Shown here piece by piece: positions 37,797-47,400 of a stretch of DNA of 64,000 nucleotides; the first letter of the stretch is position 1, and the number at the start of each line of letters is the position of its first letter. The stretch comes from Planctomycetaceae bacterium (GTDB lineage: Bacteria; Planctomycetota; Phycisphaerae; Tepidisphaerales; Tepidisphaeraceae). A model generated the notes under the pieces. The model searched no databases. It was not told where the DNA came from and worked only from the letters and a program-made list of their open reading frames with translations. Where the stretch lies: positions 40,260 through 104,259 of the forward strand of contig JAIYCY010000022.1 of NCBI GenBank assembly GCA_027487775.1, written 5' to 3'. The position numbers and the translations under genes are program-made.

Positions 37797-39230
37797 ATGG
37801 TCCAGCAGGTCCTCAATCTCACCTCCTCACGCACCCTCTGGGGTCTTGACCCGGTCCAATTGCACAGCCGATTCTGGGCAGGCTTCGGCGTGCAAGTGGT
37901 CCGCCAGGGCGAACCCTCAGAAATCGTCGCGCACGCCGAACTCTACCTGCTCACCGATCCACGCTCGCTTCCACTCTTTCGACTCGCCGATGTCATGGAA
38001 GTCCTCAACTGGGTCGGACCCCAAGTCCTCTTTGTTCGCATTCACGACACACGCGAGAGACCCTATCGCGAACGCGTCCTCCTCGAATCCGGCGATCGCT
38101 TCAAACGATTCCAACGCATCTACGACAGCGCCGACCGACTCGCTCGCGTCATCATCACACCCGATCGTGAAATCGCACGCCTCTGGCAAAAAGCCCCCGA
38201 TCCCCTCGCTGGCTGGCGACGCATGAGGCGATTCGTCCGACGAAACGAACGTCTGACGCTCAGCGTCAATGGCAACGTCTTTGACCGCATCAACAACGAA
38301 GAAATCGCCGGCTGCATGAAAACGCTCATCCGAATGTGGAAGCGACCGGATTCCGTTGTGAAGCGCGCCCAACGCCATCGTGCCGACGCAGGCAGTTGGA
38401 TCGACAAGTCCGCTGTCGTGCCCGCAGGCGCACGACTGCTCGGCGGGGTCTGGATCGGCGCCGGACGGCAACTCGAACCCGGTCAAACCGTCGTCGGACC
38501 CGCCATCGTCTGGGACGAACCCAACTCCAACGTCAAAGCCGAAAACCTCGATTGGCTCACCATCGAACCCGTCGAACCCGAACCCGACATCAAACCCGCA
38601 CAAATCGGCACAGGACCACGCGCCGCCAAACGCGCCTTCGATATCTTCTTCGCGCTTCTGGCGATCCTCATCACCGCCCCTCTCTATCCGATCATCATGT
38701 TCCTCATCTGGCGCGAAGACGGCAGACCCTTCTTCTTCATCCACACACGCGAATCACGCGGTGGAAAACCTTTCGGCTGCATCAAGTTCCGCTCCATGTT
38801 CAACAACAGCCAGGAAATCCAGGCACGACTCATCGCCGAAGGAAAAAACAAATCCGACGGCGGACACGTCTTCATTGATCCCGAGAACGACCCACGCCAA
38901 ACTCGCATCGGACGCTTCCTACGAAAAACCAACCTCGACGAACTGCCCCAATTCTTCAACGTCCTGCTCGGACATATGTCCATCGTCGGTCCACGACCCA
39001 GCCCGGAAAAGGAAAACCAATTCGCGCCCGGCTGGCGCGAAGCCCGACTCAGCGTACGTCCGGGAATCACCGGGCTCTGGCAAATCTCACGCAGCCGAAA
39101 AGAAGGCGAAGACTTCCGCGAGTGGATCAAATTCGATCTTGAGTACGTCGAAAAATTCAGCCTCTGGCTCGACCTTAAGATCATCTGGAAAACGGTCGAG
39201 ATGATCTTAAGGAAAGGCCTTGGATCATGA
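37797..39230 (+). CDS. Initiating sugar-phosphate transferase with N-terminal nucleotidyltransferase-like half
   Basis: A 477-residue protein. The C-terminal half (about 277-477) is a WcaJ/WbaP-type bacterial sugar transferase: RAAKRAFDIFFALLAILI, a membrane re-entrant helix, IKFRSMFNN, LRKTNLDELPQFFNVL, MSIVGPRPSPEKE and the terminal PGITGLWQISRS. It transfers a sugar-1-phosphate to undecaprenyl phosphate to start the chain. The N-terminal half lacks the five membrane helices seen in WcaJ and instead resembles the acceptor part of a sugar nucleotidyltransferase plus a hexapeptide-helix stretch (VPAGARLLGGVWIGAG). Its stop overlaps the next gene's start (ATGA). Confidence 0.9.
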   Translation: MVQQVLNLTSSRTLWGLDPVQLHSRFWAGFGVQVVRQGEPSEIVAHAELYLLTDPRSLPLFRLADVMEVLNWVGPQVLFVRIHDTRERPYRERVLLESGDRFKRFQRIYDSADRLARVIITPDREIARLWQKAPDPLAGWRRMRRFVRRNERLTLSVNGNVFDRINNEEIAGCMKTLIRMWKRPDSVVKRAQRHRADAGSWIDKSAVVPAGARLLGGVWIGAGRQLEPGQTVVGPAIVWDEPNSNVKAENLDWLTIEPVEPEPDIKPAQIGTGPRAAKRAFDIFFALLAILITAPLYPIIMFLIWREDGRPFFFIHTRESRGGKPFGCIKFRSMFNNSQEIQARLIAEGKNKSDGGHVFIDPENDPRQTRIGRFLRKTNLDELPQFFNVLLGHMSIVGPRPSPEKENQFAPGWREARLSVRPGITGLWQISRSRKEGEDFREWIKFDLEYVEKFSLWLDLKIIWKTVEMILRKGLGS

Positions 39231-42200
39231 GTCTACGTCCGAAAACCGTCAAACGCCTCGCGCTCCTCGGAGCCGTCTCCGGCCTCGGCATCGCAACCGT
39301 TGGCTCCCTCTATGTCCTGCGTCAGCATCGCGAAGAACGCGCGCTGTACCAGGCACGCGAAGCCGGCATCGAAGCTTTCGCACGCGGACAGCACGCAGAA
39401 GCCATCCAACTCCTCAAACCATGGATCGCTCAGCATCCCGACGATGCCAATGCTCTCTATGCACAGGCCGCTTCACGTTACGCCGTCGAGCTACCGGCGG
39501 GCGCTCATATCGCAGAAGCACGCCGCATGCTGCTGCAGGTCCTGGCGGGCAAGCCCGATCACATCGAATCACGCCGCCTGCTCATGGAGATCTATCTCCA
39601 AAGCGGATTCAACGCCGAGCTGCTCGAACAGGCCGACTACCTCCGCAACCTCGATCCGACCGACGAACAGGCAGCCCGCTATCGCGCCATCGCCTTGTCG
39701 CGGCAAGCCCGATCCACCGACGCACTCGAAGCCTGGCGCGAAGTCGTTCGACTCACGCCCGATGATCTGACCGCCCAGATCGAAACACTGATCGCCATGC
39801 GCCGGGCCGCGCTTCCCGGCAACGAGCTGATCGCCTGGGCCGAAGCACGCGTGTCCGAAAGGCCCGACGACGTACGCCGTCGTATCCCGCTCGCCTTCGC
39901 CGCTCGCGCCGCCGGACATCCCGATCGCGCGCTGCAAATCCTCGATGATGTCGCTTCACATGATCTGGACTCCGAAGCCGTCAATCTCGTCGTCGAACAA
40001 TTCGATCGACTCGCTCAGACAGACCGCGCTGAAGCTCTCCTCGACCGCGCCGCACGACAATACCCCGCCGAACTTCTCACCTCACTTATCGAAAGACTCT
40101 GGCAAAAGGGGCGATTCATCGAAACAGCCGAACGCATCGCTTCGCTACCGGACGAAAAGCGAAACACACCACGCATGATCGGCCTCCGCGCCACATCACT
40201 CCTCTACGCCGATCGACGTCAAGACGCTCGACCACTCATCGATTCGCTCCGAAGCAGCGTCGATCAAGATCGGATCGCTCGAGCTTGGACGCTTGCCCTC
40301 GACGCACGCCTCCAATCCGAACTCAACCCCGCCGAGCGACTCAACAAACTTCGGTCTGCCGTCGAAGCCTCCCCGGACGAGGCGCTCTTTCATCTGTGGC
40401 TCGGAAGCGCACGCCTTGCACTCGGCGAACTGGATCTGGCTCTCCTGAGCTGGCGAACTGCTGCCGATCGCATGCCCGCATGGGCGCTGCCTCACGTCGA
40501 AGCCAGCCGCGCACTTCAGCAAGCCGGTCGCATCGACGAAGCCCTCGCCTCCGCAGATCAAGCTCTCCGCCGAGCACCCACCCTTCCCGGCGTTCGCATC
40601 CAACGGACGAGGATCGCCGTCGAAGTCGTCCGTCGGTCAGGCGATCCCGAGCAAGCTCGATCACTCCTCGAGTTCGTCGCTCAACTCTCTGATGCCGCGC
40701 CTGATCACATAGAGCTACGGCTCATCCGCGCTGAACTGCTCGCTCGCGCGCTTTCGCCGAAGGAAGCACTCGCGACATTGGACCAACTCCCCGCCACCAG
40801 CGCGCCGCTCTCCGGCGAAGCCGCTGAAAATCTGCGGCAGATCACACTCCTCGAACCCGACCTCGCCAAACGCGCCGCCGAACGACTACGCGCCGCCACT
40901 GGCACCCTTCAACTCGCCCCCGATGCCGCACTACCCCTCGCGCTGACCACCGGATCGGCAGACGCCGCCATCCAATCGCTCAGCCCGGCCTTCTCAACAT
41001 CGACCCCAAAAGCACTGCGCCATCTCTACGAAGCACGCATCCTTTCGCATTTCGACCACCCTCGAGCACGCGATCTATGGACCGAGCTCGCACAAACTCA
41101 CAGCAACGATCCCAACCTCGTGCCAGCCATCGTCCGCGAGGGGCTAACTCACATCACCGATCGCGAAGTCGCACGCAAGGCCATCGAATCACTTCGCTCC
41201 ATGGGCGGCGACGAAGGACTGCTCTGGCGCGTCGGTCGCATGCGCTGGCTTCTGGCTTCGGGCGATCTCGCCCAAGCTCGCGAAGCCGCAACAATCGGCG
41301 CGGAAATCGTACGCCTCGCGCCCGCCGACCTCGATGCTCGACTGCTCATCGCCCAGGCGCTGGATCGCTGCAACAATCGCGCCTACGCCATCCAGCACTT
41401 GCGCGAAGCCCTCCGCATTGATGCCACCGCGCTCCCAGCCGCACGAGAACTCGTCCGGCTTCTGCTGCTCAGCGGGAATCCCGCCGAGGCTCGTACCGTG
41501 CTCACGCGACTCGCTTCGGTCGATCATCCCGATGCCGAATCGACCTACCGCGTGGCCATGCTCCTGCTCGAACACGACCTCACGACGCCCGCGCTCGATC
41601 TTCTCACACGCGCACGACGCATGCTTAAGCTGCGCGAGCCAGGTCTTCTGCTGCTCGCCGAACTTCGCGAAAGACTCAATCAGCTCGACGAAGCACGATC
41701 GATCTACGAACAACTCATCTCACGCTCCGAGCCCTCGCCCAACAGCCTCGCCGCCGCCGCGAGCTTCTATCACCGCATCGGAGACCCCAACACCGCGTCC
41801 ACACTCCTCTCTCGCATCGATCGGGACGGACTCAGCCCGCTCGCATCCGCTCTCGCCAGCGCCGCTTACTACACTCGCACCGCAGACCTCCCCGCCGCTC
41901 GCGCAGCATGGAAACGCGCCGCCGAGCTCGCTCCAAACGACCCCGAACTGGCCCGCGCCCGCGTACGTTTTGAACTCGAGTCCGCCGACTATGCCCGCGC
42001 CATGTCACTCGCTGACACACTGCTCGTTCAATTCGAGTCCGATACCACGCTCATCAGCCTTCGTGCCAAGGCCGAACTCCTCATGAGCCCGCTCGACAAC
42101 GAACAAAAGCTTGAGAAACTCATTGAGGCACTCTCCACCGACCCGGAATCCGCTCCACGACTTCGCGCACTCCGAGCCCTGCTCGACGCCTCTCGCAACG

Positions 42201-43387
42201 GAAAGCCGACCGAAGAACTCGCCGATTCGCTCGGAGAACTCGCACGCGCTCATCCCGACGCACTCCCCCTACAAGAACGGGCCATCGAAGCCTCCCTCGC
42301 CGTAGGTCAACGCAAACAAGCCGCCGATCTCGCACGACGGCTCGCCGAGCACCTCCCTTCCCACGCACCTGCCATCCGACTCGCTGCCACAACGCTCCTA
42401 CGCGCCGGAGAACCCGCTGCCGCTCGATCGCTCTCCGCCCGCTGGCGCAGTCTCGATCCCGCCGACACGCTCGGTGCCGACCTGCTCGAAGCCGAAGCCG
42501 CTCTCATCACATTCGACCCCAAATCCGCTGTCACACTCCTGAACCCACACTCCGCAACACTCCTGCGCGAACTCGAAAGCAGACCCGATCGCGTCTGGAC
42601 GCTCCTCCGCGCCCAGACACTCGCAGGCGATCCCAAACCCACAATCCTTCAACTCAATCAGCATCTGACCACGTCCATGGCCGCCAGACGACTCGCCATC
42701 GACGCCGCCCGTTGGTCGAACGATCTCGACGCCGCCTCCGATATTCTCAACGACGTCATCAACTCCACGCCCCCCAGTGAGCAAGCCACACGCGAACAAA
42801 TCGTCTCCGCGCTCCTCGGCCTGAGCCAACGCTTCGACTCCGCTTCCCCCGCATCACGCGCCATCGATCTGGCCGACCAACTCGCCAAAGCGGATCCCTC
42901 ATCCGCCATGGCGTCCCTGATGCTCGGCGAAGCCCTTCGTCTTTCAAATGAGCACGCCCGCGCCGAAGTCGCGCTGCGAGAAGCCGTCCGACTTGATCCC
43001 AATCAGTCCACATCACTCAACGCGCTCGCCTGGTTCCTCCACTCCACCGATCGCGATCGCGACGAAGCTCGCAGGCTCATCGAACGCGCCATCGAACTCG
43101 ATCCGCAGACACCCTCTCTACAAGACACCGCCGGCTGGATCGCGCTGAAACAAAACCGACCCGTCGATGCCGAACGGCATTTCCGCCGGGCACTCCAAGG
43201 TGACAGCGAACATCTCGACGCACTCATCGGCCTCGCCCGTACTCAACAAGCCCGCGGTGAAGCCGCCAGTGCTCGCGTCACGCTCGGCCGCATCGACACC
43301 ATCCTCGCCAGCGAACGCAGGCCAACTCCCGCTCGTCTTCGCTCCGACGTGCGCCAACTCCGTGATGAACTCTCCGGCGTGCAGTGA
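39227..43387 (+). CDS. Giant TPR-repeat membrane-anchored protein
   Basis: A 1386-residue protein. It overlaps the stop of the sugar transferase gene by four bases (ATGA), so translation is coupled. An N-terminal helix (about 12-30) anchors it. The rest is helical repeats of the TPR type (AEALLDRAARQYPAELL, EARTVLTRLASVDHPDAEST, AEVALREAVRLDPNQ, AERHFRRALQGDSEHL), comparable to the long TPR proteins in PEP-CTERM/exosortase gene clusters. It is probably a periplasmic scaffold for polysaccharide and protein export. The exact repeat count was not determined. Confidence 0.88.
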   Translation: MSLRPKTVKRLALLGAVSGLGIATVGSLYVLRQHREERALYQAREAGIEAFARGQHAEAIQLLKPWIAQHPDDANALYAQAASRYAVELPAGAHIAEARRMLLQVLAGKPDHIESRRLLMEIYLQSGFNAELLEQADYLRNLDPTDEQAARYRAIALSRQARSTDALEAWREVVRLTPDDLTAQIETLIAMRRAALPGNELIAWAEARVSERPDDVRRRIPLAFAARAAGHPDRALQILDDVASHDLDSEAVNLVVEQFDRLAQTDRAEALLDRAARQYPAELLTSLIERLWQKGRFIETAERIASLPDEKRNTPRMIGLRATSLLYADRRQDARPLIDSLRSSVDQDRIARAWTLALDARLQSELNPAERLNKLRSAVEASPDEALFHLWLGSARLALGELDLALLSWRTAADRMPAWALPHVEASRALQQAGRIDEALASADQALRRAPTLPGVRIQRTRIAVEVVRRSGDPEQARSLLEFVAQLSDAAPDHIELRLIRAELLARALSPKEALATLDQLPATSAPLSGEAAENLRQITLLEPDLAKRAAERLRAATGTLQLAPDAALPLALTTGSADAAIQSLSPAFSTSTPKALRHLYEARILSHFDHPRARDLWTELAQTHSNDPNLVPAIVREGLTHITDREVARKAIESLRSMGGDEGLLWRVGRMRWLLASGDLAQAREAATIGAEIVRLAPADLDARLLIAQALDRCNNRAYAIQHLREALRIDATALPAARELVRLLLLSGNPAEARTVLTRLASVDHPDAESTYRVAMLLLEHDLTTPALDLLTRARRMLKLREPGLLLLAELRERLNQLDEARSIYEQLISRSEPSPNSLAAAASFYHRIGDPNTASTLLSRIDRDGLSPLASALASAAYYTRTADLPAARAAWKRAAELAPNDPELARARVRFELESADYARAMSLADTLLVQFESDTTLISLRAKAELLMSPLDNEQKLEKLIEALSTDPESAPRLRALRALLDASRNGKPTEELADSLGELARAHPDALPLQERAIEASLAVGQRKQAADLARRLAEHLPSHAPAIRLAATTLLRAGEPAAARSLSARWRSLDPADTLGADLLEAEAALITFDPKSAVTLLNPHSATLLRELESRPDRVWTLLRAQTLAGDPKPTILQLNQHLTTSMAARRLAIDAARWSNDLDAASDILNDVINSTPPSEQATREQIVSALLGLSQRFDSASPASRAIDLADQLAKADPSSAMASLMLGEALRLSNEHARAEVALREAVRLDPNQSTSLNALAWFLHSTDRDRDEARRLIERAIELDPQTPSLQDTAGWIALKQNRPVDAERHFRRALQGDSEHLDALIGLARTQQARGEAASARVTLGRIDTILASERRPTPARLRSDVRQLRDELSGVQ

Positions 43388-43732
43388 CGCTTCAAACGCC
43401 AACATCGCCCCGCACATCGATCCGGTCATCAACCGAATCCACGACTCTCCCCACCACGCGCCTGCTCAACCCGGCGACAACCAATCCCTGTCTCAGGAGC
43501 GATTGCCTATCGGACGATCACCTGCTGATCGGGTACGCAGCTTGAAAGCTTGCGCCAAAACAACCGAATCAAACAATTCAACCGATACAACTATCCCATC
43601 CACCCAAAAACGCCGATGTAATGAGTGAAATCGTAGCGCGTTATCTCGGCCAACGGCCGCTTCTCGGGTCATGATGTCCCGCCACCGAGTTCGAAAAGCC
43701 CGTCGTCAAAATTTTTTGATCCGGTTCGGGCG
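43388..43732. other. Gap between the TPR gene and the sorting-substrate gene
   Basis: No reading frame is supported. A small imperfect dyad around CGCAGCTTGAAAGCTTGCG (about 43532-43550) could be a weak terminator for the polysaccharide operon. The right part (43700-43732) leads into the candidate sigma-54 promoter. Confidence 0.4.
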
Positions 43733-43749
43733 ATTGCACGAGGTTTGCT
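43733..43749 (+). promoter_or_regulatory. Candidate sigma-54 promoter of the sorting-substrate gene
   Basis: ATTGCACG, four bases, TTGCT. Against the sigma-54 consensus YTGGCACG-N4-TTGCW, all conserved positions match except the second G of the -24 GG (T here). The -12 element is followed 33 bases later by the ATG at 43783, and the predicted RNA would start near 43761 and just contain the ribosome-binding site GGAGAAG (43766-43772). Confidence 0.55.
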
Positions 43750-43782
43750 GATCCACTGAACGTCTGGAGAAGTGTCAGATTT

Positions 43783-44334
43783 ATGCCTCAGAAACAGGCA
43801 ACATCCACAGCATATCGAGGCAGACATGCTGAACGACGCCTCAGCCTCATAGGCTGCGCATCGATGCTCGCGCTCCTGTCCATGCCCGTTGGCAGGGTTT
43901 ACGCCCATCAATCCACCGGCCACAGCTTCGCCGGTCAGGTCTTCGTCGTCGAAACCGTCGCGATCGGCTCAGATCCCACAGCCTCATTTTCCACAGGCTC
44001 AGTTCCCACAGGCTCGGTTTCCAGAACCACCGGCCGGATCAAATCCGCGGGCCAGGCTAGCGATCATTCTCAATCCGCCCTCGACCCTTCAATCGACCCC
44101 GTCGATCCGATCCCCACCGACATCGCATCCCTCACGGGCGGGATTCATTGGCCAAAGGCTGCGCTTCCCGGTTTCGCCTACCCTGATCAGAACGCCCCCG
44201 ACCCGCTCTGGAGCACTCCAACGATCGTTCCGCTACCCCCGGCAATCTGGGCCGGATTCATCGGAACCGCCGTCATCGGAACCCAACTCGTCCGTCGCTC
44301 CATTCGACGCCCATCCCGCGCGCGGTTCTTCTGA
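43783..44334 (+). CDS. Small exosortase substrate with VPLPPA-type sorting tail
   Basis: A 183-residue protein; GGAGAAG lies about ten bases before the ATG. A signal peptide (about 20-41, ending VYA-HQ) directs export. The mature part is small, Ser/Thr/Asp/Pro-rich and low-complexity (repeats of STGSVPTGSVS). The C-terminus has VPLPPA (149-154), a hydrophobic helix (about 155-170), then RRSIRRPSRARFF, the three-part layout of PEP-CTERM-like sorting signals. It is the only protein in the 31-44 kb locus with such a tail, so it is probably the locus's own client. The mature function is unknown. Confidence 0.8.
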   Translation: MPQKQATSTAYRGRHAERRLSLIGCASMLALLSMPVGRVYAHQSTGHSFAGQVFVVETVAIGSDPTASFSTGSVPTGSVSRTTGRIKSAGQASDHSQSALDPSIDPVDPIPTDIASLTGGIHWPKAALPGFAYPDQNAPDPLWSTPTIVPLPPAIWAGFIGTAVIGTQLVRRSIRRPSRARFF

Positions 44335-44604
44335 TCGCCCGCCTTCTCTCTCTCACGTACGCCGGTTTGAATGCGGTGCCACTCCTGCTCCGACTCGAGC
44401 CAATCTTTCCGCCGCACAACTCACGTTCCCGGCCCTCAACTGTCGATCATGAAGTCGCGGAGCGGATGCACTTGTGAACGCCGCTTCTGGGTGGATACAA
44501 TCACCCGACAACAAGGTTGCGGACGATGACGAACCCCGGTCGCGTAGATTTCCTCACGATCGGTGAGTACGCCCTCCCGTCCCCATTAGAGGCATTGCCA
44601 CATC

Positions 44605-47394
44605 ATGCGGCCCATCGATCTCAGTAACCCCTCCAACGCAGACTACATCGAAGAACTCTTCAACCGCTACAAGCAGGACCCCGAAGCCGTCCCTGAGCAA
44701 TGGCGCGCGTTCTTCACCGGTTTCGAACTCGCCAGCGGAAAGAGCGAACTCATCCTCTCCTCAGACGGCTCACAAAAACCCATCCCGATCTTCGACCTCG
44801 TTCACTCCTTCCGCGAACTCGGTCACACCTGCTGCGATCTCGATCCACTCGGTCTCCGCAAACCGCAGCAACACCCCATGCTCGATCTCGCCAACTTCGG
44901 AATCTCCGAAGCAGACCTCACGCGACGCGTCGGGCAAGGCGGCTTCGCCGGGAACACCGACGGAACGCTCGGCGATCTCGTCCAAAAGCTCCGCGAAACC
45001 TACTGCGGTTCCATCGGCGTCGAATTCACCGGAATCACCAACACCGAACAACGAGAGTGGCTCACCCAACGCATCGAGGCCGGCGAAACCAAGCCCAAAC
45101 TCGCCCCCGAAGCCCTCCGCGCGATGATGTACCAACTCGTCGCTGCCGAAGAATTCGAACAATTCCTCCACCGAACATTCATCGGCGTCAAACGATTCAG
45201 CATCGAAGGCGGCGAAAGCCTCATCCCTCTGCTCAACACCCTCGTCGATCACGGCACCAATTTCGACGGCGAACAATTCATCATGTGCATGGCGCACCGC
45301 GGACGTCTCAACGTCCTCGCTCACGTCATGAACAAACCCTACGAAAACATCCTCGGCGAATTCACCGGCACCAACCTCCGCTACGAACACGACAACGCAG
45401 ACGGTGACGTCAAATACCACCTCGGCTACGCCAACGCCCGCCCCGAACCCGGCGGGAAAATGGTCAAAATCAGCCTCCTGCCCAACCCCAGCCACCTCGA
45501 ACTCATCAACCCCATCCACCAAGGCATCATCCGCTGCAAACAAGAATGGCTCGGTGACACCCAACGACGACGCGTCGTACCCATCCAAATCCACGGCGAC
45601 GCAGCCTTCGTCGGTCAAGGCATCGTCGCGGAAACCCTCAACCTCTCCGAACTCGCTGGCTGGCGCACCGGCGGAACCATCCACGTCATCGTCAACAACC
45701 AGGTCGGCTTCACCACCCCCCCCAAACAGGGACGCTTCACCACCTACCCCACCGACATGGCCAAAGCCATCGAAGCGCCCATCTTCCACGTCAACGGCGA
45801 CGACCCCGAAGCCGTCGTACACGTCGCAAGACTCGCCATCGAGTTCCGACAAAAATTCCAACAAGACGTCGTCATCGATCTCTGGTGCTACCGAAGACAC
45901 GGACACAACGAAGCCGACGAACCCAGCTATACCCAACCGGTCATGTACCGCCGCATCAAAGACCTGCCCACCACGCGCGCCATCACCGCCCAACGCCTCA
46001 TCGAACAAGGCAGACTCTCCGATGTCGAACACGAAGAAATGAAACGCACCGCACTCGACCGACTCAACGCAGCCCACGAAGCCGCCAAAGTCAGCCGAAT
46101 GCGCGACAAAATCCCCACCTACTCCGGCGTCTGGCAAGGCCTACGCGCCGCTCGATACAACGAAGACTACGCCGCCAGCATCACCGCCGTCGCCTCCGAC
46201 ATCCTCAACAAAATCATCTCCGTCTACGACCGCGTCCCTGACGGCTTCACAGTTCACCCCAAACTCACCAAACTCGTCCTCGAATCCCGAAAAAATGCCG
46301 TCCGATCCGGATCAGGCATCGACTGGGGCACCGGCGAAATGCTCGCATTCGGTTCACTCTGCCTCGAAGGACATCGCGTACGACTCGCAGGCCAAGACGT
46401 CGAACGCGGAACCTTCAGCCATCGACACGCAGGACTCTTCGACTACAACACCGGCGAACCCTGGTTCCCACTCAAACACATCGACCCCAAACAAGCCGAA
46501 TTCACCGTCCGATGCTCCATGCTCTCCGAAGAAGCCGTCCTCGGTTTCGAATGGGGATACCAATCCTCTGACCCTCGAAACCTCGTCATCTGGGAAGCAC
46601 AGTTCGGAGACTTCGTCAACGGCGCACAAGCCATCATCGATCAAATCATCGCCGCCGCAGAATCCAAATGGCGCTACGCCAACGGCATGGTCCTCATGCT
46701 CCCCCACGGATACGAAGGCGCAGGTCCCGAACACTCCAACGCATACCTCGAACGATTCCTCAGCCTCGCCGCCGAAGACAACATGCAAGTCTGCGTCCCC
46801 TCACGACCCAGCAGCGTCTTCCATCTCCTCCGCCGTCAGCTCAAACGACCCTTCCGCAAACCCCTCATCCTCATGATGCCCAAGGCGCTCCTCCGAAACC
46901 CCGAAACCTTCAGCAACATCTCCGAATTCACCTCCCAAAACGTCCAACTCGTCATCGACGACCCTCGACTCACCGACCCATCCGCCGCTGAAAAAGTCCG
47001 ACGCGTCATCCTCTGCTCCGGAAAAGTCTACTACACACTCGACGCCGCACGACAAAAGGCCAACCTCTCCGACGTCGCAATCGTCCGACTCGAACAACTC
47101 TACCCCTTCCCACAAAAACAACTCGATGCAGTCCTCGCTCGATACCGCCGCCGACAAGAAGTCAGCTGGTGCCAGGAAGAACCCCACAACCGCGGCGCAT
47201 GGCGATATATCGACCCTCTCCTCCGAGAACTCCTACCCGACAACCTCGTACGCTACTTCGGACGCGAAGCCAGCGCCAGCCCCGCCGCAGGCAGCCCCAA
47301 AGTCTCCGACGCCGAAGAACAAATGTTCGTCAAAGAAGCGCTCGAACTCGATCAACAAACCACACCCGTCACACAAACCGCCGTCTCCAAATGA
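44605..47394 (+). CDS. sucA: 2-oxoglutarate dehydrogenase E1 component
   Basis: A 929-residue TPP-dependent E1 that decarboxylates 2-oxoglutarate in the citric acid cycle. The N-terminal segment (YIEELFNRYKQDPEAVPEQWR) is the lipoyl-domain-docking arm. Core motifs are CMAHRGRLNVLAHV, GDAAFVGQGIVAETLNLS, NNQVGFTTPP and the C-terminal pyrimidine-binding half (HRHAGLFDYNT, LPHGYEGAGPEHSNA). Length matches the family (about 930). The E2 gene is not adjacent. The ATG at 44605 follows GAGG at a wide spacing. The next gene begins six bases after its stop. Confidence 0.96.
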   Translation: MRPIDLSNPSNADYIEELFNRYKQDPEAVPEQWRAFFTGFELASGKSELILSSDGSQKPIPIFDLVHSFRELGHTCCDLDPLGLRKPQQHPMLDLANFGISEADLTRRVGQGGFAGNTDGTLGDLVQKLRETYCGSIGVEFTGITNTEQREWLTQRIEAGETKPKLAPEALRAMMYQLVAAEEFEQFLHRTFIGVKRFSIEGGESLIPLLNTLVDHGTNFDGEQFIMCMAHRGRLNVLAHVMNKPYENILGEFTGTNLRYEHDNADGDVKYHLGYANARPEPGGKMVKISLLPNPSHLELINPIHQGIIRCKQEWLGDTQRRRVVPIQIHGDAAFVGQGIVAETLNLSELAGWRTGGTIHVIVNNQVGFTTPPKQGRFTTYPTDMAKAIEAPIFHVNGDDPEAVVHVARLAIEFRQKFQQDVVIDLWCYRRHGHNEADEPSYTQPVMYRRIKDLPTTRAITAQRLIEQGRLSDVEHEEMKRTALDRLNAAHEAAKVSRMRDKIPTYSGVWQGLRAARYNEDYAASITAVASDILNKIISVYDRVPDGFTVHPKLTKLVLESRKNAVRSGSGIDWGTGEMLAFGSLCLEGHRVRLAGQDVERGTFSHRHAGLFDYNTGEPWFPLKHIDPKQAEFTVRCSMLSEEAVLGFEWGYQSSDPRNLVIWEAQFGDFVNGAQAIIDQIIAAAESKWRYANGMVLMLPHGYEGAGPEHSNAYLERFLSLAAEDNMQVCVPSRPSSVFHLLRRQLKRPFRKPLILMMPKALLRNPETFSNISEFTSQNVQLVIDDPRLTDPSAAEKVRRVILCSGKVYYTLDAARQKANLSDVAIVRLEQLYPFPQKQLDAVLARYRRRQEVSWCQEEPHNRGAWRYIDPLLRELLPDNLVRYFGREASASPAAGSPKVSDAEEQMFVKEALELDQQTTPVTQTAVSK

Positions 47395-47400
47395 TCAGCC

